Shown piece after piece: positions 1 to 9,251 of a stretch of DNA of 64,000 nucleotides. Every line of letters begins with the position of its first letter. The stretch's first letter is position 1. This stretch comes from CAYXUG01 sp964468655 (GTDB taxonomy: Bacteria; Fidelibacterota; Marinisomatia; Marinisomatales; CAYXUG01). The stretch spans positions 10,967 through 74,966 of the forward strand of contig CAYXUG010000002.1 of NCBI GenBank assembly GCA_964468655.1. The letters run 5' to 3'. The translations under genes and the position numbers were made by a program. Below the pieces are notes generated by a model, which was given only the letters and a program-made list of their open reading frames with translations, searched no databases and was not told where the DNA came from.

Positions 1-54
1 CCAGGAAAAATGATTTATAACAGACTGCAGTGATGGTTTTTTTAAATGAACCTA

Positions 55-3000
55 TCAAGGTGATATTTCCGAGGTTGGTGATTTGTTGTTTTCCCGCACA
101 TAAAGATATAAATCAATTTCTTCGCTTTCTAATTTTGAAACAATTTCAACTCCTTCTCCTCTTTTTTCTTTTATTTGTGCTTTGTCCTTTAATTCATATT
201 CAACCAAATAAGACAGTCTGTGGTATCCACCCTGCTTTTCCATGGGTGACCAGGTAATTGAACGGGCAGATGGGTTGAATGAAGCGCCAATGGGCATTGA
301 TAATGGCTGAAAAGAATGAAGTGTTTTTCCATCATCCATTTCTAATGGAAGATTGAATGTTTTTCCGGCATAAAGTGTATCTAAAATGAAAGCATCTTTT
401 GGCAGATCACCAAACAAAAACCCCTTGTTACCCTTAACTTGATTAATGTCGATAGATTTTAATTCCAGTTTCAGCATCTTTTTTGGATCAGCTTCATATG
501 TTGAATAATCTGCTTCTGCAAAATCAGTACCGGTTTTTTCAATCGCTTTTAGTTCTCCTTTTCGTGCATTTAAGGCAGAAATACTGCTTGAGTAAGTAGA
601 TGGAATGTTGTTGTCCACTTCAGCCAAATTGCCCTCCTCTTCATGAATGGGTACAAGATTAATGTCTGAAGCATTTAAGGAACTGAGTATTGGTAAATTT
701 TGTGACTGAGTATATTCAGCATTGTTAGTTTGAGTCTTATTTTTTCCCAAGAACTGATCTGTTTCTTTTGTTTTTGTAGATATGGGTAATTCAACTTTGT
801 CTATTGGTGGCACTTCCATTTTAACCTGGTTTGCCATTACCACAACGGTGTTTTTAATTTTCTGGGATTGAGATTGATTCAAATCCGCTTCTGCAATTGA
901 TGGATATTCTTGGACTCGGCTTGCTGTGCCTGAATCTGGAAACGTATCTTCAATAGGCGGTTTAGGAGAGGCACTGGCTGTTACCGGCTGTGTATTCCCC
1001 GCATTCATTTCCTTTAATTTACTGCTTTCTGAAGATTTATTGAAGTCAACAGTTTTATTTTTTTCAGAAGCAGTATCAGTCTGGAATTCCTTTTGTATAC
1101 TGGAACCAGTATCAACACCTTCAGTTATTTTCTGCATATCGGATGGTTTAGCAAATTTTTCCGGCAGTAGGGTCAATTTAATGGTTTTTTTTGAAGGATC
1201 GCGTGCCAATGTTTGAGCTGCTTTCTGATTGGGTGAAGAGGTGATAGAGTCCTCTTCTTCGAGCAACTGAACAGGTTTTTCCGCAATACCAGTTTCACTT
1301 TGTTGTGTAGGTAATTCAGTGAATTGTTGGACAGGTAGCTTTTCATCACTACCGCCTATATTTTTTTTTGTTTGGTCAATTTTATTTTTATCAATTTTCT
1401 TGGCATTTTTTATATTTGTCTGTTCTGAACTTTTCAGCTCTTGTCCTTTAGATTTTGACTGATTTGATGCTTCAATCAATGGTTTTGATTCAATGTTTTC
1501 AGTTTTTTGCAGAGATATCACATCAGCAGAATGATCACCGGATATCTCATTAATATCTTTCTCTATCATACTTGATGGTTCCATCTCCCCCGTTAATGTA
1601 GATTGTATTGAGCCAGTTTTGATTGGTTTTAAGGTCTCAATTTTTATGATTTCTTTTTTCGGTATAATCGAAGCTGAGGTTTCATTTTGTGTCTTTGAAG
1701 AGACATCTGTTTTTTGAGAATCTAACATAATGTTAGGCACATCTTTTGGGGAAATTTTTGTCCCTTCTCCTTTCAATGTTGGGTTAATTAGAACAGGAGT
1801 TGGAGATGCTTCAATCTTTTTGATTATATTTTCTGTTGGTTCTGAAATTAAGTCTTCGGCGTGTGTTTCCGCATTACCCGTGGCTGAACTTTGTTTTCCC
1901 CCATCTTTTGTAACCTGACCACCTGATGATTCGCTGCCTTTTGTTTTGCTGATATTGAGAATTTCAACAATCTTATCGGTCTTTAGATTATTTTTAACTG
2001 TATCTGTTTGTATTAAGTGTTCTTTATCTTGCGGTTCTATTTTTGGGGACGGAACTGAAGGCGCTTGAATAACAGTTTCTTGTTTTGAAATGTCGGAAGG
2101 AAATTGCTCGTTAAAAGTTTTCATTTCATTGGTATCTAAATCCGGACCTTTTACGATATCATGTTTTAGACCGCCGGATGTTTGTGAAGTAATTCCCAAC
2201 TCGGCTCTGGCTAATAAAATTTCATTTACATCATCCTTTCCAAGAGATTTATCAGAAACATTAAGCCAGTGTTCTTCCTGTTGACTCAATTTAGCTGGTC
2301 GAATGTCTTTTGAACCAATTTCAAACGCAGATGTATTACCGTTTTGAAATGGCAGAACCAATTCTTTTTTCCCATCGTTGTTTAAATCAATAAAGGATGC
2401 CCCGCTTGAGATCAGGCGGGGAATTTGTGTCAAAGTCTGACTTCTATCTGACGTAAATAATGCATCATTTGAAATTGAATGTTGTTGACTGGAAGAGAAA
2501 TTGCCCCGATCGTTCTCAAAAATATGAATAGTCGTTTTTTCAAACTCAACATTAACTGCAATAAGATCACTGTCTCCATCTCCATCATGATCTTCGCTGA
2601 ACAGGTGAATCTTACCAAATCCGGTGGATAAATCCGGGGAAACTATTTCATCATCAATTGTAATGCTTGAAAGATCCATCGGATCTTTTATCTCAATAAG
2701 AAGAATTTTCCTCGAAAAACTTCCTAATGCCACAGCAATTTCATTAAAACCATCATTATCAAAATCCAATGAAGTGAAATTAAAAGGATTCGAAGGATAC
2801 TCTGATGCACTTGCTCTCCACAAAAGTGAAGGGGAGTCTGCAAATCTGAGGTTTGACCATTCAAAAAGGTAAAGCCACGGAGATTGTATTCCGGTTCCAG
2901 CAGGCGATATTGTGAAGGATAAAACAGCAATCTCCGGATTCCCATCATTATTTACGTCCATAATTTTTGCATCTTTGATTCCCGGATTGAAACGATAACT

Positions 3001-3294
3001 CCACTGTTCTTTGTGATTCCCAAAATCATCAATTTCAATAAATGCCACCTTATCAGGAATTGGTTTGGTGTCGTTTGTTTTTTCAATACTGAGGAATTCG
3101 CTTAATCCATCACCATCAAAATCATAAGTTTCACTGAGAGAAATAATTTGTCTGTTTTGAGCATTTAATAAGGTAATGGGTACGAAAAGAAATAAAATTA
3201 TCCCGGTAGGTAAGTAATCCCCGAAGGTCATCAACAAAGGATAAAAAATATTTTTCATATTAATTAGAAAATTCTTCACTCTTTTAAGTTCCAT
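55..3294 (-). CDS. Large secreted FG-GAP/VCBS repeat protein with a long disordered middle
   Basis: Exported protein of 1079 residues and unknown role. A hydrophobic stretch near residues 30-45 ending before AQNRQ looks like a signal peptide, so the start may be Met1 or Met13; neither has a clear Shine-Dalgarno. Residues 50-330 carry at least five Ca-binding FG-GAP-type loops (DFDGDGLSE, DVNNDGNPE, DFDNDGFNE, DHDGDGDSD, DLNNDGKKE), normally blades of a beta-propeller. Residues about 390-940 are low-complexity, rich in Ser, Thr, Lys, Glu and Gln, and probably disordered. The last 120 residues (after GNKGFLFGD) look like a small Ig/cadherin-like beta domain. It is transcribed away from the barrel gene at 3460. 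An envelope or surface binding role is inference only. Confidence 0.75.
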   Translation of the reverse strand: MELKRVKNFLINMKNIFYPLLMTFGDYLPTGIILFLFVPITLLNAQNRQIISLSETYDFDGDGLSEFLSIEKTNDTKPIPDKVAFIEIDDFGNHKEQWSYRFNPGIKDAKIMDVNNDGNPEIAVLSFTISPAGTGIQSPWLYLFEWSNLRFADSPSLLWRASASEYPSNPFNFTSLDFDNDGFNEIAVALGSFSRKILLIEIKDPMDLSSITIDDEIVSPDLSTGFGKIHLFSEDHDGDGDSDLIAVNVEFEKTTIHIFENDRGNFSSSQQHSISNDALFTSDRSQTLTQIPRLISSGASFIDLNNDGKKELVLPFQNGNTSAFEIGSKDIRPAKLSQQEEHWLNVSDKSLGKDDVNEILLARAELGITSQTSGGLKHDIVKGPDLDTNEMKTFNEQFPSDISKQETVIQAPSVPSPKIEPQDKEHLIQTDTVKNNLKTDKIVEILNISKTKGSESSGGQVTKDGGKQSSATGNAETHAEDLISEPTENIIKKIEASPTPVLINPTLKGEGTKISPKDVPNIMLDSQKTDVSSKTQNETSASIIPKKEIIKIETLKPIKTGSIQSTLTGEMEPSSMIEKDINEISGDHSADVISLQKTENIESKPLIEASNQSKSKGQELKSSEQTNIKNAKKIDKNKIDQTKKNIGGSDEKLPVQQFTELPTQQSETGIAEKPVQLLEEEDSITSSPNQKAAQTLARDPSKKTIKLTLLPEKFAKPSDMQKITEGVDTGSSIQKEFQTDTASEKNKTVDFNKSSESSKLKEMNAGNTQPVTASASPKPPIEDTFPDSGTASRVQEYPSIAEADLNQSQSQKIKNTVVVMANQVKMEVPPIDKVELPISTKTKETDQFLGKNKTQTNNAEYTQSQNLPILSSLNASDINLVPIHEEEGNLAEVDNNIPSTYSSSISALNARKGELKAIEKTGTDFAEADYSTYEADPKKMLKLELKSIDINQVKGNKGFLFGDLPKDAFILDTLYAGKTFNLPLEMDDGKTLHSFQPLSMPIGASFNPSARSITWSPMEKQGGYHRLSYLVEYELKDKAQIKEKRGEGVEIVSKLESEEIDLYLYVRENNKSPTSEISP

Positions 3295-3459
3295 TAGAAA
3301 GAAGTCTGTCTATATGAATATATTTTGTGGTTGTTGTAAAATCAAGGAAAAATGATTGTTTTGCAGTATCTTTTACTTTAATCTGAATTATCCCTTGAAA
3401 CTTAAGGGAAGCAGGAATAAAATTGACGAGCCATTTACATTCCAGTTAAAGAATTACGT

Positions 3460-4407
3460 ATGAAGTATTTAAAAAATTATTTATTAACATTCGTATTAAT
3501 AACCATGGCATCTGCTCAGGATGATTATTATCCTGCTCAAAATACCTATGGTGGAGGCGTGGGTTTTAGTCAGATGTTTTTGTTAATTGATATCGGGAAA
3601 TTGTCCGGTTTTGAGATGCTGGGTAAAACGGCAGATGAAACCAATCCCGAAAAATTCGCAGGTCTTGGATTGCCCACAAGCGAATTTTCTTTACCCTTTG
3701 TTATCAGTGGAGGTGAGGGATTTTCCCAGATTACAGGTAAATGGCGTCTTGGCGGATATGCCGGCGTCGGTTCATCCCAAATTAGCGGGAAAGCTGGTAT
3801 TTATCTTTTTGCAGATTCAGATGGGGATGCTGTATATGACAGCGACGAAGGAGTTTTGATTGAATATACCGGAAGTGAAGCGCCTGATATCCGGGCGAAA
3901 TTTTCCATGTGGATTGGTGGCGCCATGGTAGAATATGTTTTTCCAATTTTCAGGGGTCTGGAGATTTCTCCGGGAACTCTCATTGGTTTTGGAAGAGCAA
4001 ATCTGAATATTTCACATGGACTCGGAAGCACAGGATGGTCCGATCAATTTGAATATCAGCTTGATTCACTGGATAGTAATTTATTTCCAGTGGGTGAATT
4101 AGCTGGAGATACAGATATTGTTGATATAGATGATATTACATATTTTCAGGGTAATGGTACTTTCAATGTAACGCCGACAATCGGCTCTATGACATCACTT
4201 TCAGGGACATTTATTTCTCTTCAACCCTATATTGCGCTAAAACTTCAGGTATTGGATCGCGTGGGCATTCGATTAACCGCAGGATTTAATCTTGGTGAAA
4301 TTAAACAGGGGAAATGGGTCCTCAATAACTTGAATTCACTCACCGATTCACCCTCCACAAGTTTTAACGGTGTTGCAATCAGAGCTATGCTCTATTTTGG
4401 TTTATAA
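3460..4407 (+). CDS. Putative outer-membrane beta-barrel protein
   Basis: A 315-residue protein I do not recognise at family level. It begins with a short signal peptide (MKYLKNYLLTFVLITMASAQ) and continues with alternating hydrophobic/polar, glycine-rich strands typical of outer-membrane barrels. It ends in LYFGL, close to the aromatic C-terminal signature used by the barrel assembly machinery. An acidic DxDxD-like segment (DSDGDAVYDSDEG) near residue 125 may bind calcium in a loop. It lies 67 bases before the S41 protease gene on the same strand and may be co-transcribed with it. Barrel topology is inferred from composition. Confidence 0.6.
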   Translation: MKYLKNYLLTFVLITMASAQDDYYPAQNTYGGGVGFSQMFLLIDIGKLSGFEMLGKTADETNPEKFAGLGLPTSEFSLPFVISGGEGFSQITGKWRLGGYAGVGSSQISGKAGIYLFADSDGDAVYDSDEGVLIEYTGSEAPDIRAKFSMWIGGAMVEYVFPIFRGLEISPGTLIGFGRANLNISHGLGSTGWSDQFEYQLDSLDSNLFPVGELAGDTDIVDIDDITYFQGNGTFNVTPTIGSMTSLSGTFISLQPYIALKLQVLDRVGIRLTAGFNLGEIKQGKWVLNNLNSLTDSPSTSFNGVAIRAMLYFGL

Positions 4408-4474
4408 CATTTTTCACTTCCACGGAAAACGAAAAAATTGAATCTTTTATCTGGTTTTAGAATAAGATATAATC

Positions 4475-6058
4475 ATGCATAAAATATTTCGTCGTCCCGT
4501 TAAAATTGGTATCATTATTACAGTTGTCACTTTATGCTTCGCTGTTGCTTTAGCTAATGTATACCCGCAAGCAACCAATATTTATGAAAAAATTAAAGTG
4601 ATGAATGAAATGATATCGCTGATTAACAAAAATTATGTGGAGCCGGTGGAATGGGATGAAGTGATGGATGGCGCATTTAGGGGTCTCCTTGAGAAACTGG
4701 ATCCACATTCCAGTTACATTCCAAAAAAGAAATTTCAGGAAGTGAATGAACCCTTTAAAGGAAAGTTCGACGGAATTGGTATCGAGTTTGATATATTGGG
4801 AGGATACATTACAGTTATCGCTCCCGTGCCGGGGTCTCCTTCCGAAAAAGTGGGCATCCGTTCCGGCGATCAGTTTATTGAAATTGAAGGAGAAAGTGCT
4901 TACAAAATAACAAAAGAGGAAGTATTCAAAAAACTGAGAGGTCCCAGAGGAACTTCAGTTAATGTTACCGTGAGAAGACGTGGAGTAAAGGATTCTTTTG
5001 AAGTGAATATTGTCCGCGGTGTTATACCAATCTTCAGTGTTACTTCCTCGTTTATGATAAATGAGACAACCGGCTATATTCGATTAAGCCGTTTTTCTGC
5101 TACCACATCAGATGAAATTGATAATGCCCTTAATAAACTCAAATCTCAGGGGATGTCCCAACTCCTATTTGATTTGCGGACGAACAGCGGTGGATACCTT
5201 GAACAAGCAGTAGCAGTTGCCGATCAGTTTATAACCACCCAAGACACCCTTGTTTACACGAAGGGGAGGATTAGAAGTTCTCACCAGGTGTTTCAAGCGC
5301 ACTCGAATGTTGGCTACGGCAATTTTCCTCTGATTATTTTACTGGATAGATGGTCTGCCAGTGCAAGCGAAATTGTTTCAGGCGCTGTTCAGGACTTGGA
5401 CAGGGGACTGATCGTGGGAGAGACCAGCTTTGGCAAGGGGTTGGTGCAAAGGCAGTGGTCATTGAGCGACGGCTCTGCTGTAAGAGTTACCATTGCTAGA
5501 TATTATACACCAAGCGGCCGGCTTATCCAACGCCCTTATGAAAATGGGAAAAGAGAGTATTATAGGGGTATAGGGAAAAAAGACAGAGAAGAAATCCTCG
5601 ATTCGCTGAAATCAGAAAGGCCCGTTTATTGGTCTAAAAGCGGGAGAGCAGTTTATGGCGGCGGTGGAATAACACCCGATATCCATATTTCGTATGCAGA
5701 ATATTCTGATCCTACTTTTAAGGTACTGAGAGATCCAAAACGCCTTGCATTCAACTGGGCATCAGATTATGCGGTATCATTAAGAGATACAAAGATATCG
5801 AGGAATGAATTTATATTTTCCTATGAAATACCATCTGATGCATACTTCCAATTTCTGGAATACGTGAAAAATCAAGGGTTAGAAATTGACAATGAGGAAA
5901 TTAATCAAGACAATGAATATATTAAGAATATTCTAAAAGCAGAAATAGCAGGACTCATTTGGGACAAAGAAGCCAAATATCAAGTTAAAGTAGCTGGAGA
6001 TAATGTTATACGGGAAGCCATTATTTACCTCCCCGAAGCTGAGAAATTTCTTAACTGA
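4475..6058 (+). CDS. ctpA: C-terminal processing peptidase, S41 family
   Basis: Periplasmic serine protease of the Prc/CtpA family, which trims or degrades envelope proteins from their C-termini. It has an N-terminal membrane anchor or signal (residues 9-28), the N-terminal S41 helical region ending in EKLDPHSSYI, a PDZ domain (about 85-175; GIGIEFDILGGY, GIRSGDQFIEIEG) and the catalytic core. The Ser-Lys dyad is visible as the Ser in RWSASASEIVSG and the Lys in ETSFGKGLVQ. The usual DLRxNPGG motif reads DLRTNSGG, a mild deviation. The C-terminal 110 residues form an extra domain present in longer family members. At 527 residues it is slightly longer than average. Confidence 0.9.
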   Translation: MHKIFRRPVKIGIIITVVTLCFAVALANVYPQATNIYEKIKVMNEMISLINKNYVEPVEWDEVMDGAFRGLLEKLDPHSSYIPKKKFQEVNEPFKGKFDGIGIEFDILGGYITVIAPVPGSPSEKVGIRSGDQFIEIEGESAYKITKEEVFKKLRGPRGTSVNVTVRRRGVKDSFEVNIVRGVIPIFSVTSSFMINETTGYIRLSRFSATTSDEIDNALNKLKSQGMSQLLFDLRTNSGGYLEQAVAVADQFITTQDTLVYTKGRIRSSHQVFQAHSNVGYGNFPLIILLDRWSASASEIVSGAVQDLDRGLIVGETSFGKGLVQRQWSLSDGSAVRVTIARYYTPSGRLIQRPYENGKREYYRGIGKKDREEILDSLKSERPVYWSKSGRAVYGGGGITPDIHISYAEYSDPTFKVLRDPKRLAFNWASDYAVSLRDTKISRNEFIFSYEIPSDAYFQFLEYVKNQGLEIDNEEINQDNEYIKNILKAEIAGLIWDKEAKYQVKVAGDNVIREAIIYLPEAEKFLN

Positions 6059-6097
6059 TATGGATAAATTAGATGTACAAAATTTCAGAAAGGTGCA

Positions 6098-6126
6098 TTG
6101 ACATTTCTTTGAAGAATGTTTATTTT
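6098..6126 (+). promoter_or_regulatory. Sigma-70-like promoter for exbB-exbD-exbD-tonB
   Basis: TTGACA at 6098-6103, a 17-base spacer, then TATTTT at 6121-6126. A strong Shine-Dalgarno AGGAGG (6144-6149) lies 10 bases before the exbB ATG at 6159. Spacing and position make this the likely start of the TonB operon. Confidence 0.6.
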
Positions 6127-6158
6127 TGCTGTCTTAAATTTTTAGGAGGATATAAAAA

Positions 6159-6794
6159 ATGGTTCAATATTTTCTAGATGGTGGCGCTTTTATGTGGCCG
6201 ATACTTGCATTGCTTCTTTTCGGGCTTGGGTTTGGATTAGAGCGGCTGTATACCTTATATAAAGCGTCTGTTGATACAAAAGCATTTCTAACAAAAGTTC
6301 GTACCGCACTCCACGATGAGGGGTATGATTCCGCAATGGACATATGCAGTAAAACCAGAGGTCCCGTAGCAGAAATATTTCATGCAGGCCTTGCCCGGAT
6401 TCATCGTGGGATTGAGGCGGTCGAAAAGGCAATCGAAAGTGCCGGTACAATTGAAATGTCTTTTCTTGAAAAGAATATGGTATGGTTGAGTACAGTAATT
6501 ACCATTGCACCCATGCTTGGTTTCACAGGAACAGTTGCAGGTATGATTCGAGCATTTGATGATATTAAAGCAGCAAATGATATCTCTCCCGCTGTCGTTG
6601 CCGGCGGGATTTCTGTTGCTCTTTTGACAACCTTGTTTGGATTGGTGGTTGCTATAATAATCCAGATAATACAAAACTATCTGATTTCAAGGGTTGACAA
6701 ACTCATCATTGATATGGAAGAATATTCAGTTCTTCTGTTGGATGAATTGGTAGAGCTGGAACAAAAGGGCTCTCTGAAATCTAAAAAGAAGTAA
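6159..6794 (+). CDS. exbB: ExbB/TolQ-type proton channel
   Basis: Inner-membrane proton-channel subunit of the MotA/TolQ/ExbB family that powers TonB. There are three membrane helices: residues about 8-30, 110-135 (STVITIAPMLGFTGTVAGMI) and 145-172. The TM2/TM3 region has the conserved Gly/Pro/Thr pattern of the family. The start is fixed by a strong Shine-Dalgarno AGGAGG ten bases upstream. It is followed after 17 bases by two exbD genes and tonB, the standard energising module for TonB-dependent outer-membrane receptors; no receptor gene is in the window. TolQ is the alternative, but a TonB gene closes the operon, so ExbB fits better. Confidence 0.9.
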   Translation: MVQYFLDGGAFMWPILALLLFGLGFGLERLYTLYKASVDTKAFLTKVRTALHDEGYDSAMDICSKTRGPVAEIFHAGLARIHRGIEAVEKAIESAGTIEMSFLEKNMVWLSTVITIAPMLGFTGTVAGMIRAFDDIKAANDISPAVVAGGISVALLTTLFGLVVAIIIQIIQNYLISRVDKLIIDMEEYSVLLLDELVELEQKGSLKSKKK

Positions 6795-6811
6795 CTAACC
6801 ATAAACAAACT

Positions 6812-7204
6812 ATGAAGCGGAGAATCAGACCGGGAGAAATACCAACTTCTTCAATGGCAGATATTGCTTTTCTGCTGTTAATCTTTTTTCTAGTCACAAC
6901 AACCATTGACATGGACAAAGGGTTGAGCCTGGTTTTGCCACCCCCCGGAGAAACCAAAGAAATCCCCAAAAAGAATATTTCAAACTTGCTAATCAACGCG
7001 CATGGAAAAGTGATGATAGATAAAGAACCGGTGAAATTAAGGGATATTAAAGGTGTAATTCAGAAAAAACTGGTAGCGAATGATAAATTAATTATTTCCG
7101 TAAAGACTCATGCTAAGACCAAATATCAATCGTATATATTTGTTCTTGATCAGCTGAAACAATCCAACGCAACAAGAATTTCCATTGCCGAGCCGGACAA
7201 CTAA
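6812..7204 (+). CDS. exbD: ExbD/TolR family protein, first copy
   Basis: 130-residue biopolymer-transport protein with one N-terminal membrane helix carrying the essential Asp (SSMADIAFLLLIFFLVTT) and a small periplasmic domain. In the family this Asp carries protons inside the ExbB pentamer. Its stop codon TAA at 7202-7204 overlaps the ATG of the second exbD at 7204, implying translational coupling. Paired exbD paralogues behind one exbB are common in Bacteroidota-like bacteria; they may form a heterodimer, which is inference. Confidence 0.88.
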   Translation: MKRRIRPGEIPTSSMADIAFLLLIFFLVTTTIDMDKGLSLVLPPPGETKEIPKKNISNLLINAHGKVMIDKEPVKLRDIKGVIQKKLVANDKLIISVKTHAKTKYQSYIFVLDQLKQSNATRISIAEPDN

Positions 7205-7614
7205 TGAAATTTAATGCGAAAACAAAAGTAAGCAGTGAAATCCCAACGGCGTCAATGCCGGACATTATTTTTATGCTTCTTATCTTTTTTATGGTAACCA
7301 CAGTTTTAAGGGAATACGAAGGATTGAATGTTTTTCTTCCGGAAGCGAAGAAAATAGAGAGACTCGAGACCAAGAGACATGTATCCTATATCTTTGTGTC
7401 TAAAGACGGACTTATTTCTATAGATGATAAAATTGTTCCCATTGATAATGTCCGTCATGTCATGTATAAAAAGCGAAAGGCAGATCCGCAGCTAACAGTA
7501 TCATTGAAATCTGACCAACTGGCGAATATGGAATTAATCAATGATATGCATACTGAATTAAGACATGCAGATGCACTGAAAGTAAATTATTCCTCAAAAA
7601 CTAAAGTGGATTAA
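7204..7614 (+). CDS. exbD: ExbD/TolR family protein, second copy
   Basis: 136-residue paralogue of the preceding gene. It has the same architecture: a membrane helix with the proton-binding Asp (ASMPDIIFMLLIFFMVTT) and a periplasmic domain that diverges from the first copy. It overlaps the upstream exbD by one base and is followed two bases later by the GTG start of tonB, so all four genes are tightly coupled. Confidence 0.88.
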   Translation: MKFNAKTKVSSEIPTASMPDIIFMLLIFFMVTTVLREYEGLNVFLPEAKKIERLETKRHVSYIFVSKDGLISIDDKIVPIDNVRHVMYKKRKADPQLTVSLKSDQLANMELINDMHTELRHADALKVNYSSKTKVD

Positions 7615-7616
7615 TT

Positions 7617-8261
7617 GTGATTATCAGAAAAGATCCATCCATTTCGCTGAAGCTTAGATATCCTATTTTCGTCCGGGTTTCTATCCTTGTCAGCATACTT
7701 CTCATGATTGTATTATTGAGAGCATTCCCCCGATTTGGAGTAAAAAAGTTTATTGAAAAAGCAGTTCATATTGATATAGAGCAAATTGAAATCCCCCAGA
7801 CTCAGCAGTTTGAACTTCCACCACCCCCTGCCAGACCCTCAATTCCCATTGAGTCAGAGGATGAAGACCTTGCCGATGATGTAACCATAGAAGAAACAGA
7901 ATTGGATATTTTTAAGGAGTGGGATGCGCCCCCGCCACCTGACCAAGGACCACAATCCAAGTTTATACCTTATGATGACCCGCCCGTGCCGATAGGTGGA
8001 TATACTGCCATTCAAAGAAATATTGTCTATCCCGAAATTGCCCAGGAAGCGGGTATTGAAGGGACTGTAGTTATTCAAGCATTTGTGAATAAGAAAGGAA
8101 ATGTGACTGATACCGTTGTGCTTAAAGGCATTCCAAACACAGGTCTTGATGAAGCTGCAATGGCTGCAATAAAAAAGACAAAATTCAATCCCGCGAAACA
8201 AAGAGATAGAGCTGTTGGGGTCTGGATATCAATCCCAGTGAACTTTAGACTGAAGGGGTAG
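7617..8261 (+). CDS. tonB: Energy transducer TonB
   Basis: 214-residue periplasm-spanning protein that passes ExbB/ExbD proton energy to outer-membrane receptors. It starts with GTG two bases after exbD. An N-terminal membrane helix (about 17-35) is followed by a proline-rich, acidic linker (FELPPPPARPSIP, WDAPPPPDQGP) and a typical TonB C-terminal domain from about residue 128: YPEIAQEAGIEGTVVIQAFV and GLDEAAMAAIKKTKFNPA are the family signature. An intrinsic terminator follows at 8287. Confidence 0.92.
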   Translation: MIIRKDPSISLKLRYPIFVRVSILVSILLMIVLLRAFPRFGVKKFIEKAVHIDIEQIEIPQTQQFELPPPPARPSIPIESEDEDLADDVTIEETELDIFKEWDAPPPPDQGPQSKFIPYDDPPVPIGGYTAIQRNIVYPEIAQEAGIEGTVVIQAFVNKKGNVTDTVVLKGIPNTGLDEAAMAAIKKTKFNPAKQRDRAVGVWISIPVNFRLKG

Positions 8262-8286
8262 ATTTTCCCAATCCTATTGTTAACCT

Positions 8287-8318
8287 AACCTGACTTGTTT
8301 CATGGGTCAGGTTTTTTA
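8287..8318 (+). terminator. Rho-independent terminator after tonB
   Basis: Perfect 8-bp stem AACCTGAC (8287-8294) / GTCAGGTT (8306-8313) with an 11-base loop, running into TTTTTT. It sits 25 bases after the tonB stop and separates this operon from the succinate dehydrogenase genes. Confidence 0.85.
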
Positions 8319-8423
8319 TTACACAAATGTCAATTTTAAAACAATCAATGAGTGAGAATAACAGGTTAATATTTTATCTTTCCGTAAATAGATTGATGTC
8401 TATAATTTCACTGCTGACTTACA

Positions 8424-9251
8424 ATGACAAAATCATCTTTCGCACAAACATTTCGCACAGATAAGTGGTGGGTTGAGCCTCTTTGGACCGGGCTGGGATT
8501 TTTTGCCTTTGTCCTTTACACAACTTGGGCAATGCTTCAGGGACAGTATTACTGGTGGAGTGCAGGACAGGAAGGTTTTGGCGGTTATCTTTCGCCGTTT
8601 TATTCCCCACTTCTATTTATAAAGGAAGGAGTTACGGGAGTAGCACCAATGGACCACGCATGGTTTGGTTCCTGGCCAAGCTGGATACCAAAATTGATTC
8701 CTGCCACCCCTGCCATTTTAATTCTTGCAGGGCCTCTTTCATTTAGAATGACTTGTTATTACTATCGAAAGTTTTATTATAGAGCATATTTTCTAACTCC
8801 CCCGGCTTGTGCTGTTGGCGGTGTTCACCAGAAAAAATATAAAGGTGAAACTGCTCTTCTTGTGTTTCAGAATCTGCACAGATACACGCTTTACATTGCA
8901 TTGGTGTTTGTAGCAGTTTTAACATATGATGGGATAATGGCATTTTTCAGGGGGGGTAAATTCGGTGTTGGTGTTGGTTCTATAGTTCTCATGACCAACC
9001 CCATTTTACTTGCAGGTTATACATTTGGCTGCCATGCTTTACGCCACCTTGTTGGGGGTGACAAAGACTGTTTTTCCTGCCCCAACGGGAAACCAACAAC
9101 CCGATACAAACTGTGGAAAGGTGTCTCATGGTTAAACAGCAGGCACATGCTTTGGGCCTGGCTGAGCATGATATGGGTTGTATTTGCCGATATTTATGTA
9201 AGAATGGTTTCTACTGGTAAGTGGGTTGATTACAGCACTTGGGGTTTTTGA
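8424..9251 (+). CDS. sdhC: Succinate dehydrogenase membrane anchor, mycobacterial Sdh1 type
   Basis: 275-residue membrane subunit that docks SdhA/SdhB and delivers electrons to quinone. Five hydrophobic helices are visible (about 21-40, 87-108, 149-172, 178-203, 238-260). From memory of the family it resembles the long Sdh1 anchor of actinobacteria rather than the short SdhC/SdhD pair: RTDKWWVEPLW at the N-terminus, RMTCYYYRKFYYRA, TPPACAV, and CHALRHLVGG with nearby Cys (CFSC). In mycobacterial Sdh1 this anchor region is associated with a membrane-embedded [2Fe-2S] cluster instead of b-type haem; whether that holds here is untested. Its TGA stop overlaps the sdhA ATG (9251). Confidence 0.8.
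   Translation: MTKSSFAQTFRTDKWWVEPLWTGLGFFAFVLYTTWAMLQGQYYWWSAGQEGFGGYLSPFYSPLLFIKEGVTGVAPMDHAWFGSWPSWIPKLIPATPAILILAGPLSFRMTCYYYRKFYYRAYFLTPPACAVGGVHQKKYKGETALLVFQNLHRYTLYIALVFVAVLTYDGIMAFFRGGKFGVGVGSIVLMTNPILLAGYTFGCHALRHLVGGDKDCFSCPNGKPTTRYKLWKGVSWLNSRHMLWAWLSMIWVVFADIYVRMVSTGKWVDYSTWGF

Noticed and set aside
6288..6674. 128-codon minus-strand frame inside exbB
   Set aside because: A Cys/Asn-rich antisense shadow of a well-supported gene, with no ribosome site.
6159..8261. ExbB/ExbD/TonB operon as part of the rotary motor system
   Set aside because: It is a standard TonB energiser with its own promoter and terminator, about 20 kb away.
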